From positions 6,649,001-6,713,000 of the forward strand of contig OY756972.1 of the NCBI GenBank assembly GCA_963580455.1: DNA of 64,000 nucleotides, read 5' to 3'. Positions 12,531 through 26,300 of this stretch are shown here, piece by piece. Positions within the stretch are counted from its first letter, which is position 1. Each line of letters opens with the position of its first letter. A program made the position numbers and the translations under genes. The notes under the pieces were generated by a model. It saw only the letters and a program-made list of their open reading frames with translations, had not been told where the DNA came from and ran no database searches. The stretch is from Euonymus europaeus. Taxonomy: Eukaryota > Streptophyta > Magnoliopsida > Celastrales > Celastraceae.

Positions 12531-13261
12531 CTAATGTATTACCAATAATACACAAATCTTTCAGACCTCACATATGAAAAATTATAGTGTCGGCTTACAA
12601 CCTGGGTAGGATTTTACCCCTCATGGGACGGAGTACACGACTCCACAAATTATTATCAAATTTGATTTCCAAATTGTTCATTCTTCAGTCAAATATGTTT
12701 TGTGTAGGAACATGATGATTAGAAGAGAAGGATAAAATGCTAATTTTGGTCTGCCTAGTTGGATTGGTGATGATCAATGGTTTAGTTTTTGATTTGAAAC
12801 AAAAATAAAACTCATCATGTAAATTGCCTGATAATTTTAGACTGTTGAATATAAACTCAACATTCGGTTTTAGATTGAATTTATTTTTTCTTTTGAAAAT
12901 AATATACCGTAGGATTCTTCACACAAAATAATAAATATTACATATTTATGAAATTTTCAGATTTTTTTTTAAAAGGATTTGGTGAACCGGTTGGGTTCAA
13001 TATTTATAACATTGGACTTACCGCCAATCCCATCTAGTTCAAGATTGTCATTCTAACCAAAGTAAGAGAAACTAACATTTGAAAATCTATTTTAAGTAGT
13101 GATACATTTGAGAACCTCAATTCCTGTACAAACAACTAATACATAGTTTCAGAGACATCAACTGATATTTTTGATTACATAATTTCATTGGATGGTATTC
13201 ATGTAAACAAGGGTTTTATTCCTTTTTCTTGCTAAATGAAGAGTTAGTTACAATGGGCTGA

Positions 13262-13429
13262 TCAAAAGCGAGGCGGCCCGGGTGGCCCAGGAGGACCTGG
13301 AGGCCCACTAAACATTGGTCCACAACAACTTTCAAAAATACAGCAGCAGCACAAGAAATAGAAACTGTAAGAAGAAAACAATCCAAGTTGCATTAATCCT
13401 AACATACATAGCATATCACGTTAATCAAA

Positions 13430-13480
<51 letters not shown>

Positions 13481-13744
13481 ATGTTTACAATTATTGAGTG
13501 ACTAAACTTTAAGTACTGTATATCAATTAACCTCTTCAAATTAGTTTTTGTGATGAAATTAAAGGGTTGATGTTGGCATTCTTTACAAAATTAATTTTGA
13601 AAAAAAGAGGGAAGTTGAAGCGAGAGAGTAAGCTAACCATGAAGACACAAGGCGGCATATCCCTTCACAGCAAAAGCCGATGCAACCACAACACCCCGGT
13701 CCACCGGGAGGCCCTCCCGGTGGTGGTCCCCAACCTGGCGGCAT
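13262..13744 (-). CDS. Small cysteine-rich CYSTM-like protein, two exons
   Basis: Exon 1 runs 13744-13638 and exon 2 13364-13262, separated by a 273-bp GT-AG intron (donor ATG|GTTAGC, acceptor TTCTTACAG). Together they encode 69 residues plus a TGA stop. The protein starts MPPGWGPPPGGPPGG, has a cysteine-rich centre (CCGC, FCC, IC, then SSCFYFLCCCC and ESCCG; 13 cysteines in all) and ends in a GPP repeat and RF. The hydrophobic CCCC segment resembles the membrane-anchoring motif of CYSTM proteins, a plant family linked to stress tolerance and membrane attachment, but the proline-rich flanks are unlike the commonest members. Neither exon is visible as a sizeable open frame; the gene appears only when spliced. 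A (CT)n tract lies just upstream of the ATG. Function is inferred from family resemblance only. Confidence 0.78.
13430..13477. repeat. (GT)n(AT)n compound microsatellite
   Basis: About nine GT units followed by about fourteen AT units, lying within the intron of the small cysteine-rich gene. Likely polymorphic. Confidence 0.95.
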
Positions 13745-14024
13745 CTCTCTCCCCTCTCTCTCTCTATATATGTGTGTGTATATGTAAATTTGATATATGA
13801 CTCTCCTTAGAAGTATGCAATGAAGCCAATGAAATTGATATATTCACAAACATATAGCACTGTCAAGATAAAGAGTACTTAGCGGCTAAGTATCTTCGAA
13901 TTTTCTAGGACAATGCTAGACCAGGAAGTAAGTAGAGGACTGGTAGCTTGTGTTTGTTGGGAATAATGTACACTACCTACTATTCTAAGATGATTCAACC
14001 TAATATTCAAACTTAAAAATTAAT

Positions 14025-14169
14025 AAATCTAATACAATTTTTTTTTTGGAGCCAGAGGAATTGAGGATGGGATGATTCGAATTCACTATCTATTGGAAGG
14101 GTCAATCCTTACATGCATAGTAATTGTCGTTCAACTGCAGACTCACTTGCAAATCTAATACAATTTTTT
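14025..14169 (-). mobile_element. Short SINE-like insertion with 18-bp target duplication
   Basis: The direct repeat AAATCTAATACAATTTTT flanks the insert, at 14025-14042 and 14151-14168. The roughly 105-bp insert ends in a T run on its left side, that is, a poly(A) tail when read on the minus strand. It holds a box-B-like GAATTCGAATC. Long target duplication plus A tail is the signature of LINE-mediated retroposition. The insert itself is not a recognised named family. Confidence 0.75.
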
Positions 14170-14562
14170 ATTGTTATTTGTCTCAATATTATCTTACATA
14201 ACTATGATTCAAAAATATCAATTGATAATAAAAAATTTAAAATAAAAAAATATTAATAGTCAAACATAAAAATTAATAGCCACTGATGGGTAGGGAATAT
14301 CAAAGTTACCAAAATTGAAAAGAAAAAGAAAATAATTTCAACATATGAAAAAATATCTGATAATTTTAATAATAAATATTTCCTAATTTTGTGTTCTAAC
14401 TGATCATTAAACACCGTTTTCAGATATGAGGTAGAAAAGCTGTTTTGCCTTATTTTCATTAATAATCTTTCCAAACACATCATGGAATCTCTCAACTAGT
14501 TTATCAAATTATTTCTCATAATATTAAAGGTTGGAGTGCGTGAATTACCCAGAACAAGAGAC

Positions 14563-14792
14563 TTAGGATGTGTTTGATAAAAGGGTAATAAATATGAGTA
14601 TAATATATTACTAGGGTAATCATTATCCACCTATCCATATGAATAATCATTACTCCCAAAATATGAAGAAAATTGCCTAAAAATATTATCCAAGTAAATA
14701 ATATACATGTATACCAAACATGAGTATTTTTTTATCCTTGTAATTTTAATTACCCTTGTGATTATTACACCCTTATCAAACACACCCTAATT
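14563..14792. mobile_element. MITE with about 28-bp terminal inverted repeats
   Basis: The left end TTAGGATGTGTTTGATAA and the reverse complement of the right end TTAGGGTGTGTTTGATAA match with one change, and the similarity continues inward (AAGGGTAATAA against AGGGTGTAATAA). Length is about 230 bp. The target duplication is not clear because the outer TTA/TAA is part of the inverted repeat. Confidence 0.8.
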
Positions 14793-14856
14793 AATAGTAT
14801 CAAAGGGTATGTTAATTATTGTACATGAAAATGATATGGTAGAATAGAATGTACTA

Positions 14857-16085
14857 GCGTGGAACCCGGGCGTTGCCCCACGTACCTATAGTTAGCATTC
14901 CTAAGTATTTGTAGTCAGTTTTCGGTTATTATTTATACAGTTCGAGTTGAAGATTGTATACTTTACACAATTGTTACTATTCTTTTATTATTTGATAAAA
15001 TTCGAGTTAGAGTCAAAGATAATTTCATCAAATTTTATGATAGTTACCATGCACATCAATCCACAAAAATAAATCTACTTAATTCATTCACACATGAATT
15101 AACAAAGTGTGTGGTGAGTATAAACAAAGAATTAAAAAGCGAAATCAATTGAAGATAGAACTTTTTCTAGATCAAGGATTTATTAAAAAGAATGTGTTGA
15201 AAAACAACCATGTTAAAATATCCCCAATGGAATGGAATTTTTTTCTTGGTAAATACTTTGGCAAAGAATGTGTAAAAGAGCCATACAATAAGAATTAGAA
15301 TATGATGTATCCAATTAGCTAACCATTCAATTAAAAAAGTACTATTCAAGACTGAAGGTTCTAAGCATTAATTAAAGTGTAGACCATATCCCCAAAATGA
15401 AGACCAAAAAAGGAATTAGAACAAAGTCAGCTACAAGAAATAGGGGGTAAAAATTACATTGGAGTAGGTGCAGAAGGTGAACATTTTGGTAATGAAAAAT
15501 GAAAGGCTTTGGGTTCTCATTTTTTGCTCATTGCTTCACAATTTCTTCTCCCTGTAAAACAAAAAAAAGGAACACACTTTCTGTAAGGAAATAGATCGAA
15601 GTAATTGACAGGATTAAAAATGCAATAATACATCTGCTCCTTAGGTTTAAACTGCATAAACTAATGAGAAAGAAATTGAGATTCACAGCTCTGTGCATCT
15701 AAACATGGGTTTTTGATGCTGTTGTTTGTTAACATAATGGAAATAAAATCCACTACACAAATCCTCACAGAGGCAGATCCACAGGTTTCTAAAATGAATT
15801 TGTAATGAGTTATTTTTTTTTTCATACATTTAATGTGAATGTTATAAGACAAATAAAAGCACTAAAGCGGGCAACACATTTTCTTTTAAGGTCAAAATGT
15901 ACCCTTATTTTAATAAAGAAAGCATTTTAAAAAACGTAAGATACGAGCAAGAAGAGGGGGATGATTTTGATACGACGTCGTTTTGCATTCCTGGTCTTAG
16001 ATTGACCACGCACATGTGAAGCAATGAGGAGGCCACACTGGCCTTAGGAGGCAAATAATCCTGCTATTATAATAGATTTAGATTA
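14857..16085. other. Repeat-derived interval with transposon-end-like motifs, no gene
   Basis: The left side has AACCCGGGCGTTGCCCCACG and the right side TATTATAATAGATTTAGATTA, both forms often seen at edges of dispersed plant repeats. CAGAGGCAGATCCAC near 15768 resembles a hAT-type end. These are pattern impressions. No gene was found in the interval. Confidence 0.3.
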
Positions 16086-16099
16086 GATGAAATTGTCGT

Positions 16100-16528
16100 T
16101 CCATCAACTTTGTTTTAGCTTTACAATAAATTAGACGTCTAAGTGATAAACTCGTATAAAGTAATTTTTTTATCATGAAAATCTAATACTACATTGTGGA
16201 TTAAATTTTTGAACTTTTTTTTCTTTTTCTTTCAATATGTTAAACTCATATGATGTGATTTTTGAATAAAAAAAATGATCCTACATTGCGGTAGAATAGA
16301 TTGTAGGATTAGATGAAATGTTTTCGCCCTTTTTATTTTTATTTTCATTTAATTCTGATTTTCTCTCTTTTTATGTCTTCGACCACAAATTTATCTTACA
16401 TATCTTTAAGCCTTTGTAATATTTCTTTTTTTAACATACAACTCTATTCTTTTCATATAAGTCCTTAACTTATTTTCCCTTCTTATTTTTATGTATTTAT
16501 TTACTTAGTTTTTCGGGATGGGGTATAA
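16100..16528 (-). mobile_element. Probable degenerate LTR of a Ty3/gypsy element
   Basis: On the minus strand the sequence after the integrase relic runs through GAATGAAATTTTTATTAG and a purine-rich tract (GGGAGAGAGGA), then TGTTATACCCC. This is the usual 3' arrangement of plant Ty3/gypsy elements: end of pol, polypurine tract, start of LTR. The far LTR limit is not determined. Confidence 0.5.
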
Positions 16529-16599
16529 CATCCTCTCTCCCTAATAAAAATTTCATTCTCAAAATTTAAATAAGCACCTAAGGATGCAAGTAAGAAACT

Positions 16600-16890
16600 C
16601 TACTCTCACGTAACCTCATTTGCACCGTGGTGTTGCCAAATTACTTTCACCAAAGGTATAACACTCATGCATGTAATTTTCTTGCGTCAATCTACAATCC
16701 GTAGTGATCGTGCGTTGTACGTCACATAATCTTCTACATTCAATGTAGACCAATCCAACACATGTGAAGGATCTAGCTTGAACCTTTAAAGCATTGAAAC
16801 ATTGAACACATGATGCACTTCTAAAAATCTCGATGGAATAACTAAATAATACGCCATCGGTCCCACTAGCTCTGGAATAAAAACTGAACC
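16600..16890 (-). pseudogene. Ty3/gypsy pol C-terminus relic (integrase tail/chromodomain region)
   Basis: The minus-strand frame reads GPMAYYLVIPSRFLEVHHVF, then NVSMLK-like, DPSHVLDW, LRIVD and PLVKVIWQHHGANEVT. This is the standard order of the C-terminal pol region of plant gypsy elements. At least three in-frame stops, including one right after NVSML and one after IVD, show it is dead. Confidence 0.8.
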
Positions 16891-17233
16891 CGATGTACAC
16901 ACTCACATAGTTGTAGAACAGTAGTACAAATATGGATGTCCTTTCCCTGGAAAAGGGGTTCCGTAGCACAAAAAAATTCAAGCAAACTAGTAAGTCGGAT
17001 TTTTATTCTATTTTCATGAGATAGGGAGGATAGTTCAAAAGATACAAAGAAATCTGCCCTGTTATCAACATAATCTATCAATAAAGTTAACAAAAATAGA
17101 TAGAAGAGCATCTGTGATTTTTTTTAATCTACCAAAGAGTCTTCTATTTTTTGGGGGTAGCGGAATGGGCAGTCATCAAATTCCCAAAAGTCCAAATTTC
17201 TTGGGGATAACCTCAATGGAGAACCGGTTACAT

Positions 17234-17317
17234 CGTCCTTTGGTTGAACAGGGCAAATTGAAGCGACTTCTACGTCGGCCTTGGGTTGAACAGGGCAAAT
17301 TAAAGCATCTTCTTGTC
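17234..17317. repeat. 42-bp direct repeat, two copies
   Basis: Two copies of a unit with GGTTGAACAGGGCAAATT, downstream of the HASTY stop codon. The period is a multiple of three and the plus frame is open (VEQGKLK repeated), but no family was recognised. Antisense to the probable HASTY 3' UTR. Confidence 0.7.
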
Positions 17318-17397
17318 TTCTATGTCAGACAAAATGTATACTCTTTGTTTCTTAATCTGGTTTTTGTACAACTGTAATATCATCACGAGAGTGTCTC

Positions 17398-20300
17398 TCA
17401 CAATATGGCCGCCAATCCCAAAGAATCCGCTTCATCAGTTCGGGTTTCCGGAACCCATGCTGAACTGCGGGGCCGAGCTGAAAGTAGGAATTTGAAAACA
17501 CAGAAAGAACATTTATCAAACACGAAATCATGCATCTATTGAAATAAGAAACTGCCAAATACATACTCGTGCACAATCGCATGCTAGAATATTAACATTC
17601 TCAAAGAAATTGTACAGCATATAAGATGAAGAAAAACTTGAGATCGAATAAGGGTGGAAAAAATACATAAGTATATGAAGTTAGAATGCTCTTACATGAA
17701 ACATTTGTAATAACGTTTACACTTTTCTGAGCAGCAAGTGCCTTTAATTTGTTTCCAGTAGCTTGCATGAGCAGGCTTTTCATATGCTGCTTTTGTTCCT
17801 TGGGACTCGATGTTTTTGCCAAAGCTTCTTCAAAAGCAAGCAAATCTTGGGGTGTAATAGATAGGAGAGAGAGTAGAACCTGGACAAGTAAATTAAAAAC
17901 ATCCTTTATTCAACAATTTCTAAGAACTTAAATCAGATAACACCATGCCTAACACATCAATATAGCATAAGTATCATATCTAACCTGTCGTGGGGCTGGA
18001 TCTCTATCACGGAGATAAATGAAGATTTCTCGGCATAGACCAACCAAATCAGCACTGACAGTAGCATTTGATTCCAGGGATAAACCTTGGATGATAGCAG
18101 AAAAAAGATCTTTAGAAACAAACTCCCGGAGTTCCACACTATTAGTTAATGCGGCTAGCTGAACAACAGTGGCACAAAAGGAGGAAATTTTTGTCACTGA
18201 TTCACCGTCTGTCCATGTGAAAGCTTCTAAACTGATTCGCAACGCAAGAACAGCCAAGTCTTTGTGATTCAAAAGAAAACTGCAAGTGAATTACAATATG
18301 AGACATGCTAGAACAAAGGAGACTTTCGTTTGCTTTGCTTATTCCCTTGCACAACGGGGAGATGAATGAAAACCCTGAAAAAATAAGTAGAAAAGGCTAC
18401 TCTCATGAGAATGAATGAAAATCAACATACCCAACCGTAGAATTTGCCGCAAATGTATCCAAGTCTTTAAGAGAGGACATATCCACACGATTTATATGCC
18501 CAGACTGTTCCAATGGAGGAAGTCCAGCATTCAGTACAGGTGAAGCTATTGCCGAGAGAAGAGCACATATCTCACGAGTTAGATCTCGAAGTAGTTTCTC
18601 CTCCATTACTTCCACTTTCAAGTCTGACCCAGCAAGTGTGCCATGATTATCTGGAACCTTTGCTCTACCTTCATGCAAAAGGCTGGACCATGAGCAGCTA
18701 AGAGCTTGCTGAGTGTGGAACAACAATGGGTGCAGGAGCTTTTCTAGCCAGACATCCTGCATATCAGACGGACAAGATTTCACTAGAGGGATCAATGTAG
18801 AATGAACGAGCTGTCTTATGTGCCTGAACTCCATTGATTGTATATTCTCCATTAAAGCCACACAAACAGAATGAGAATCCAAGCCTTTGAAAAATGAATC
18901 TCCTATGGTTGCCGATAAGCCCAAAACATTATACCTAAAATCATCATAAAGGAACTATCAGAATCAAGAAAGCATGACCTAAAGTGAACAAATAGAATGT
19001 AAAAGTTCAGCATTAATTAAGTTCGAGCACAGAAAACTTTTATGATGCATTATGTGTAAATTATAAAGCATCAAACACTGTGTGCAAATGTTTTTGAAAA
19101 CCTCTAACTGAGTTCTCAATTCTCTGGCCATAAATCAAGACTCCAGAGTAGCAGTTTAGATCATTAAAAGACTTGAAGTGGTCTTGGATGCTTCAAGTCC
19201 TTCATTAATTTCCAGTTTCCACTAGTAAAATCTTATACTAAGTCAATCTTTCATTATAGAAACAGAAATCACATAGCTTTAAATGACTTGAACACTAAAA
19301 CATTTTGCCACGGTTTCAAATTCTCCACTCTCAATTCAGAAACATATGTATAATCATGCAAGTCCTACAACATAACAATAATATAAATATAAATCCTACC
19401 TATTAGTCCCCTCTCAAACTAATAATGATAAAACAACATTACCTATCAAAGACAAAAAAAATTGAGTACTAATTTTTATTGGTAAAGGTACACCATTTTT
19501 GGTCTTCATCTTATTCTGAATAATTTAAAACGTGTGAATTGGTCAACTTATAATAGAAAACATGAAAATATATTCCTCTTATCTTTTTTTCCTTATATTT
19601 TCCTTTTGGGGTTCTCCTCCTTTGGGTTGTGTGTTGTGTATTGTGTCTCTGTGTTAGCTCTAACAGTGAGATGGTTCTTATCAAAACCATTTTGTGTATA
19701 CTTGTTTCAATCTGACAGTGAGGCATTCCCCACAAACAAGTGTAAGAATTAAAATTGTGGTAAATCATACTTGTACCCTTTGGTTTATACTATCATATTA
19801 CCCTCTATCTTTTTCCTCTCAAAATGCTTCTTGATTCCTCAGTAGGACATATTTTCCACTACCCAATTATTTTTAGCCAGTTTTTATAATTAATTCATCT
19901 ATTCCATGTTCTTTTATATTGGAAAGTTTGTTTATACAACAGAGAAGTGACAATGTACAATCACAGGAATTTTATGAAAAAAGAAAACCTCTGCAAAACA
20001 TTGATACTTACCCACTATCTCTGATAACTTTTAACCAATTACGTATATCTGATCCGCTGTCCACAGATCCTTCCGTATTCATGTCCATTTGAGATCCATC
20101 TGTGAAAGTGAAAGTTCCCTTTGATGTTTTAGGGTACCCTTCACCAAGAAGACTAAATCGTTCAACTTCATTCATAATCATAGCCGCTTTCATCTCCTTC
20201 GGAAAAGTTTGAATTATAGATGGAGACCAAAGGGAATGTATAGAACGAAGGAGCTGCAGATCAATTAGAAAAGGCTTGATCATTACCATATTGCTCGTGT

Positions 20301-23300
20301 AGTATTACTGCAATTTTAGATATGAATATCACATGCGTTTTGTGGTTGGATTAAAAAAGCATTACACATACTCTTAGAAGTGGTGGCAGCATCCATGATA
20401 GATGAGAGGCCATTGGATGCAAAGAAGTCGAACTTGCAATGGGGCTGCTTTGCAGATTCAAATTGCCTTTTCTGATACCACTCCTCTTTAGTGCTTTTTC
20501 GAAGAATGTCACTGTATGGAAAATTGACCACATAAAGGATGTTTCAGAGCACAAACGAACCAGACCTAGTGGTTCAGATAAATAATTATTTTGCCATTCC
20601 AGCTGTGTCCACTGTTGGCTCAAAGGTTCAAGCAACCAGGCCAAAACTTCCTGCTGCTGTTGTATTCTGCACCAAGTCAACAAATAGCATTAAGAACAAG
20701 ACATCTGATACTATGCAGCTAAAAGAATAGGGTCAGCTCAATCTAAAAAGTATTTACCCAGCAGTAGAAGCCATAACAAGAAATGCTTCACCTAGAATAT
20801 TATGCTCTCCACGCAGCATACAACCTCGTCCTTGCAATTGTGCCATGGTATCAGCTATGCCCTACATAGTATGCAAAACCACACGTTATAAACAGAGGCT
20901 TATAAATTAATTGCTTTCAATTAGAACATATATAAGCTGAAGCACTGATCTTGTTGATTATGCTCGAGAGGCATTTTAATTGTAGTTCTATGTAATTGTT
21001 CTCAGCATGCATAAGCAGCATAAGGAAAGTATCTTTTTTTAATATATGAACTCTCTGCACACTACCTAGTGTATAAAGCTGCAGTGGAGTCATTCATTTT
21101 TTTCTTGGTATCATAACACATTGAATCATGGATTATTTTGAAAGAGAAAAATCCATGGCACCAAAAAAAAAAAAACACATATAAGCAAGTGGCTTGATAC
21201 GGACAGCATAATAAGTTCAAATCAATGAATATTAAGTTACTGATCTACATCAACGCAACTAATTTAAACTCAAAGTTCAACACTTGCAGAGACTATAGAA
21301 TCCAGAAGATATAATCACTTTTTCCACAGTAGTATGTTACTACTCGTCTCCCAATTTTTCCAAACAGATAAAAGAGAAAAAAAAATTCACCTTCATGTGA
21401 GGGAGAATGCTTTTATCTGCAGCTTTAGCTATTCGAACAAATGAGGTACAGATCTGCAACCTTGCATACCTTGTGCTGTTTGTTGAAGGATCCTGTCAAA
21501 CATACAAATAATTAAAAACAACATGATATTTTGAATCTCTGGACAAACAATGATAATGAACGAAAAAGACAATGAGTACAGAAACCTGAGGAACAATTGG
21601 TAAAGAAGTCAGAAGCTCAAATAGTTTATTGATGACACTGCCGACTGCATCCGGAAAATACTTCAGAAATGGGCCCAATGCATCTAAATAGTGCCCAAGC
21701 ACTTGCACAAGGGCTGGCTCAGCCCATTTCAAAGCAAGAAGTTGCTTAAGTAACCCTTCAATCAAAAGCAACCACAGTTATCTAGCAGGCCCAAATATTG
21801 TAAACCTAAAAGCTCTAGTAAGATAAGAGGAGTTTCCCAAGAAACCTTCAAATATTCTACACAATGCAAGGTGAACTTCGAGACTACCCCCTGCAAACTC
21901 ATTTGATCCTTCAAAAACTGTGCTCACAACAGTTTCTAGAGCCAATTGCACGCTTTCCATAACAGACAAGCCCTACAATTTTGAATAGGCATGAGGAAAA
22001 TAAAGAGAAATTAATGCAAGCATCAAGTGAACCTGGAAGATCAGAAGATTGAAATCCGAAATACAATGTTCAAGCATCCAGTACAAATGCAGTTTTTTTA
22101 ACCACACCTTGGTAGGCATTGGAGAACTCAAGAGGCTCTCAATAATTGCAGTAATTCTTTCAGAAATTTTAGCAGCAGCTATAATAGGTTTGTAGGAAGC
22201 GACAAATCTCACCAGCTCTAGCTACATTATAAAGATTACAATTGTTAAGCAAAACATGAAAAGCAAAGAAGAGGCAAGAAAGCCGAGGAATGTTAGGAAA
22301 ACTAGATTACAAGGATCAACAGCAAATGCAAAAATGAAGAACCAATCACTGTGTATTTGTAACCCAATTATAGAACCTCAAAAACTATCATTCGATGGAT
22401 CCATACTGCTCTTTTCACCACATAATGAAAATGAAACGAATGGGAATTGCATGTACTTGAATGATGGAAGCAAGTGACATTTATGACTTTGACCAAGTCA
22501 GTGGGGTGGGTGAAAACATGAGAAATGACCCACTTTCTGAGCAAAAGGTACTAAATAAATCAGATTATTTTTTTCAGAAAATAATAGCACATGTAGGAGG
22601 CCTGGAGGCCAAATCAAAAGTACTGTTAAAGTGTCGACTACTTATCAACAAAAAAAAAAAAAGTATCGGATTTCAGATTTGTGAACTTGATTACTAAGCA
22701 TAAATAATTTAGTATACACTTAATTAAGTTTTTTTGAATGTAGTATACAATTAAATAACAGGAAAGCTAAGTGGAACTCCCTGCATATTTGACTACGACT
22801 TAGATGATAATTATATAAAAAGAACTTCCTCCCCATATTTTTGATGTAAAGAAACTTCAAAAGGAGAATGCATTAATGATGGTTTAAGGAACATGCCGTC
22901 ATTTGCAATGCACGCATATGTTTCATTTCCTCATATAATTGAAGTAGACAACATGGAAGGAATAAAGGAATGAGCCAGTTTTCAAGGGTATCTTGAAATC
23001 CACAATATCCAAGTTAAATTTACAATTCAAGCCAGTCAAGTGGATGGATAAGATCAAATAGTCTATGCTGCTAAGTGAACCCCGAGCTCCATTGGTATTT
23101 GTGTCAGCATTGTATTTTATACTCTACAGAATGTGTTCTTAGAAGCTAATATTGTGAAGAGAAAAGGAAAAGAGCTGGTTTTCTCATACAATACACACAA
23201 ATGAAGCAGGGAAAACAAAAAGGAGACGAGGATCATGGCATTTGGAAGTATAAAGTAAAAAAATGTTCAACCTAAGATACCAATAAAAACAGTCTGGTGT

Positions 23301-26300
23301 CTTGTAATGAAAATCATACCAACTTGGAACGATACTGGCCAAAATCTCCCTTGCCTTCAAAATCATCACTCCACAGTTCCAACGGGCCAAGAGACATGGC
23401 AGTTTCAGGATGAATTTTTTCTCGCTTGAGCATGCGCTGGAAGGAAATATCCAACATTGCACTATAAAAATCATCATGGACAAAACTCAATATCTTACTC
23501 TTTTCATTGTCCACAGGGCCTGAACCCGAGCCCACACTATTTGCAGCTGAGCCATCTCCAGCTGAAAGTGCGGCACTCCTTGGCTTTGACATAAGATCTC
23601 GCATAAAGGCCTGTAAGAACATGGGGAAAAAAAAAGCAAAGACATTAAAAGACAACTAAGTACTTACATATCCCTTTAAACACCTTATAACAATAAATTC
23701 AGAACCTTTTGCTTACCACCCAAAATAGTAGGGATTGAAAATGAAGAGCAAGCTTAAAATGTTTGAAGAACCCAAGCATCTGAAAAGATATAGGAGCACT
23801 CATGTCATTGGATACTTCAATCCCCGCATGCTCATAAAAGATGGTGTAACTGGCAGAAAACGAGCCTAATAAACTGTCTCGCAGCAGAATGGACTTCCAT
23901 AGCCCCAAAACCATTTATATTATGCATTACACATCCGCAGCAAAGCTATGAAACAAGGGGTTTTCAAAGAACTTACAATGACCGAAAAGGAAGTAGTACA
24001 ATTGAATATTAAACAAATAGTAGCTTCTATGATGCCCAGATTTTAAACACCTAAATTTCATTCAAATCTATTTATTTTCCTTATTAGGCGTGATTAATTT
24101 GATTAGAAAGAAAATATCAACAGAGATAATACATTCTAACTAGAGAGTGAGGTGAGTGCAATTGGCTAGATTTTAATATAAGGCCTTTTTTCTAGAGTTA
24201 TGGGACTAAATTTACTTTTGGGAACTAGGCTTCATATTTTGGAGACATAAGAAAGCTCTACTAATTCATTAGCTTTAGAGGAAAGAGTTGAAATTATTGA
24301 GTTTGATCAGTTAAGATGGGCTTCAACTTAAGTATACCTGAAATATGCTAGTTGGGCCTAACCATAGATATGACTCATCAGATAGAATTCAGGGGGCCTA
24401 TACTTACCTAAACCACTGGTCTATTGGACCTAAATGTGATTTGATACGTCAAACTAAGTCTTGGATCAGTACAGTTAAGGGCCTAATACTGTAGCTACTT
24501 TTAAGTATCAGGCTCTTCTATGTATATGAAGCCCCAGATTGATACTTAAGATATATGATTTGACCCTCACTAGCTTGAAAATCTAATAATTTCTAATAAT
24601 TTTACTTATAACCAAAGGTCAGTAGGTCAAGGACCTCAAGGTTGCATCAGATATGTCAACAAAGAGCAGAAATCTATGCTATTCCACCTATGCACGGGTT
24701 CTGAAAAAATTAAGCTTGTATCACAGAAGAAAAAGAAAAAGAAAAAAAAAAGGGAAACCAGCACATAAACAGACAGAAAATACACAGATACACGCGAACA
24801 CAAAAGTAGGTAGTTTTTAATTAAAAAACATATAGTTAAAAGAGTATAGATATGTAAAATATGATATTTTCTAAAGAATCATTTGAGAATAAATACAGTA
24901 GATGCCTCTTCAATCCATGAAAAGCTTGTGAATGGATCAAAGTCGGAAAAAGATCAGGTTCAACAAGGCTATATTTCAACAAATCAAAATGCACGTGTAA
25001 GAGGCACTTTTTTTGACCATTCAAGACATATATGTAATCAACTGAACAAGACTAAATTTCAACAATCAACAGCTAACGTTAGAATATACTTGATTCTTCA
25101 TCAATTAAACTCTCTTCAAATTTATCAAGTTTGTGACCATTCAAGACAGAGATAAAAATATCAGCTTTTTGCCAACTTAACTGAAAAGCTAAAAATAACA
25201 GTTGTTCAAAACCCCTCAGTACCATGCAATTGTGCTCAGTACAGTCAGATCAGCGAATTATTACCTCTTGTAGATAAAGGGAGAGCAAGATGCTATTGCC
25301 AGAAATACACTGCAAGTTTGAAGAACCCAACAACACCATTCCCTCACATATATATTCTGCAAATTCAAACTCACTTTCATCTATAGCGCCAGAATTAGAG
25401 TTGGATCTGTCCAAAAGCTCTTTAGAGACACGCATCAAGACTTCAAAGATTTGAGTCATTGCAGAATCAAATTCAGTAGCAGAAGCATCAAAGGGTCTCT
25501 TCCTGCATCCGCATTTTGGAATTTACATTAGTCGTCAGCATGTTCTGCAGGAAAGAAGGCATATAATATAAGCACAAGGAATTGAATGAACCAGATGGCA
25601 TACCTTGGGGAGACAAGTTTGAAAAACTCACAAGCATGAAGACGGAAGTCAGGATAATGAAGTAAGATACCACATCTGTTAAGGGAGTAAGAAATATGGA
25701 GTGAGACAAATCCATACCAGCATGGTAACATCTATATCAAACAGGATAATGAAGTATGATACCACTTCTGTTAAGGGAGTAAGAAATATGGAGTGAGACA
25801 AATCCATACCAACATGGTAACATCTATATCAAACTCTTTTCATAAACTGCAAAGAACAGTCCCATACCCACGAATTATGCCATATTCAGCAAGATCAGAT
25901 AAAGGAGCCCATTCAGCATATGCATTAATAGCATTCAGTGTAGCTGTTACTGCAGCTGCATGCTGTTTTGCAATGTCCAATTGTTGTCTACCTACTTCAA
26001 TTGCAGCACCAAAGTGCTTTTCAAGCAACTGTATCAATAACCACAACATCAGGATGCAGTAAAAAAAGGAAAATTGAACAATAGGTAAAGAACAAGGCAC
26101 ACGGCGTATAATAATGGCAAAACTTCACGCAAGGATTCAGTTAGCCCACGCAGCAACCACCGACGCCGATCGCCTGAATAATACATCCAGTACACAGGTC
26201 AAAGACACATCACTTGAATAATATATTAGAATCCAGAAGAAAGCAGCATGAGGCAATATAGACTAATAGGAAAAATGAACACTTTATTCTTTAAATCAAT

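Noticed and set aside
16616..16981. 121-codon minus-strand frame
   Set aside because: The conserved gypsy wording lies in a different frame of the same strand; this frame is a shifted reading of the relic.
23699..23914. A longer exon extending upstream of HASTY exon 10
   Set aside because: The acceptor TTTCAG at 23780 and the family alignment place the exon start at 23779; the upstream part of the frame has no homology.
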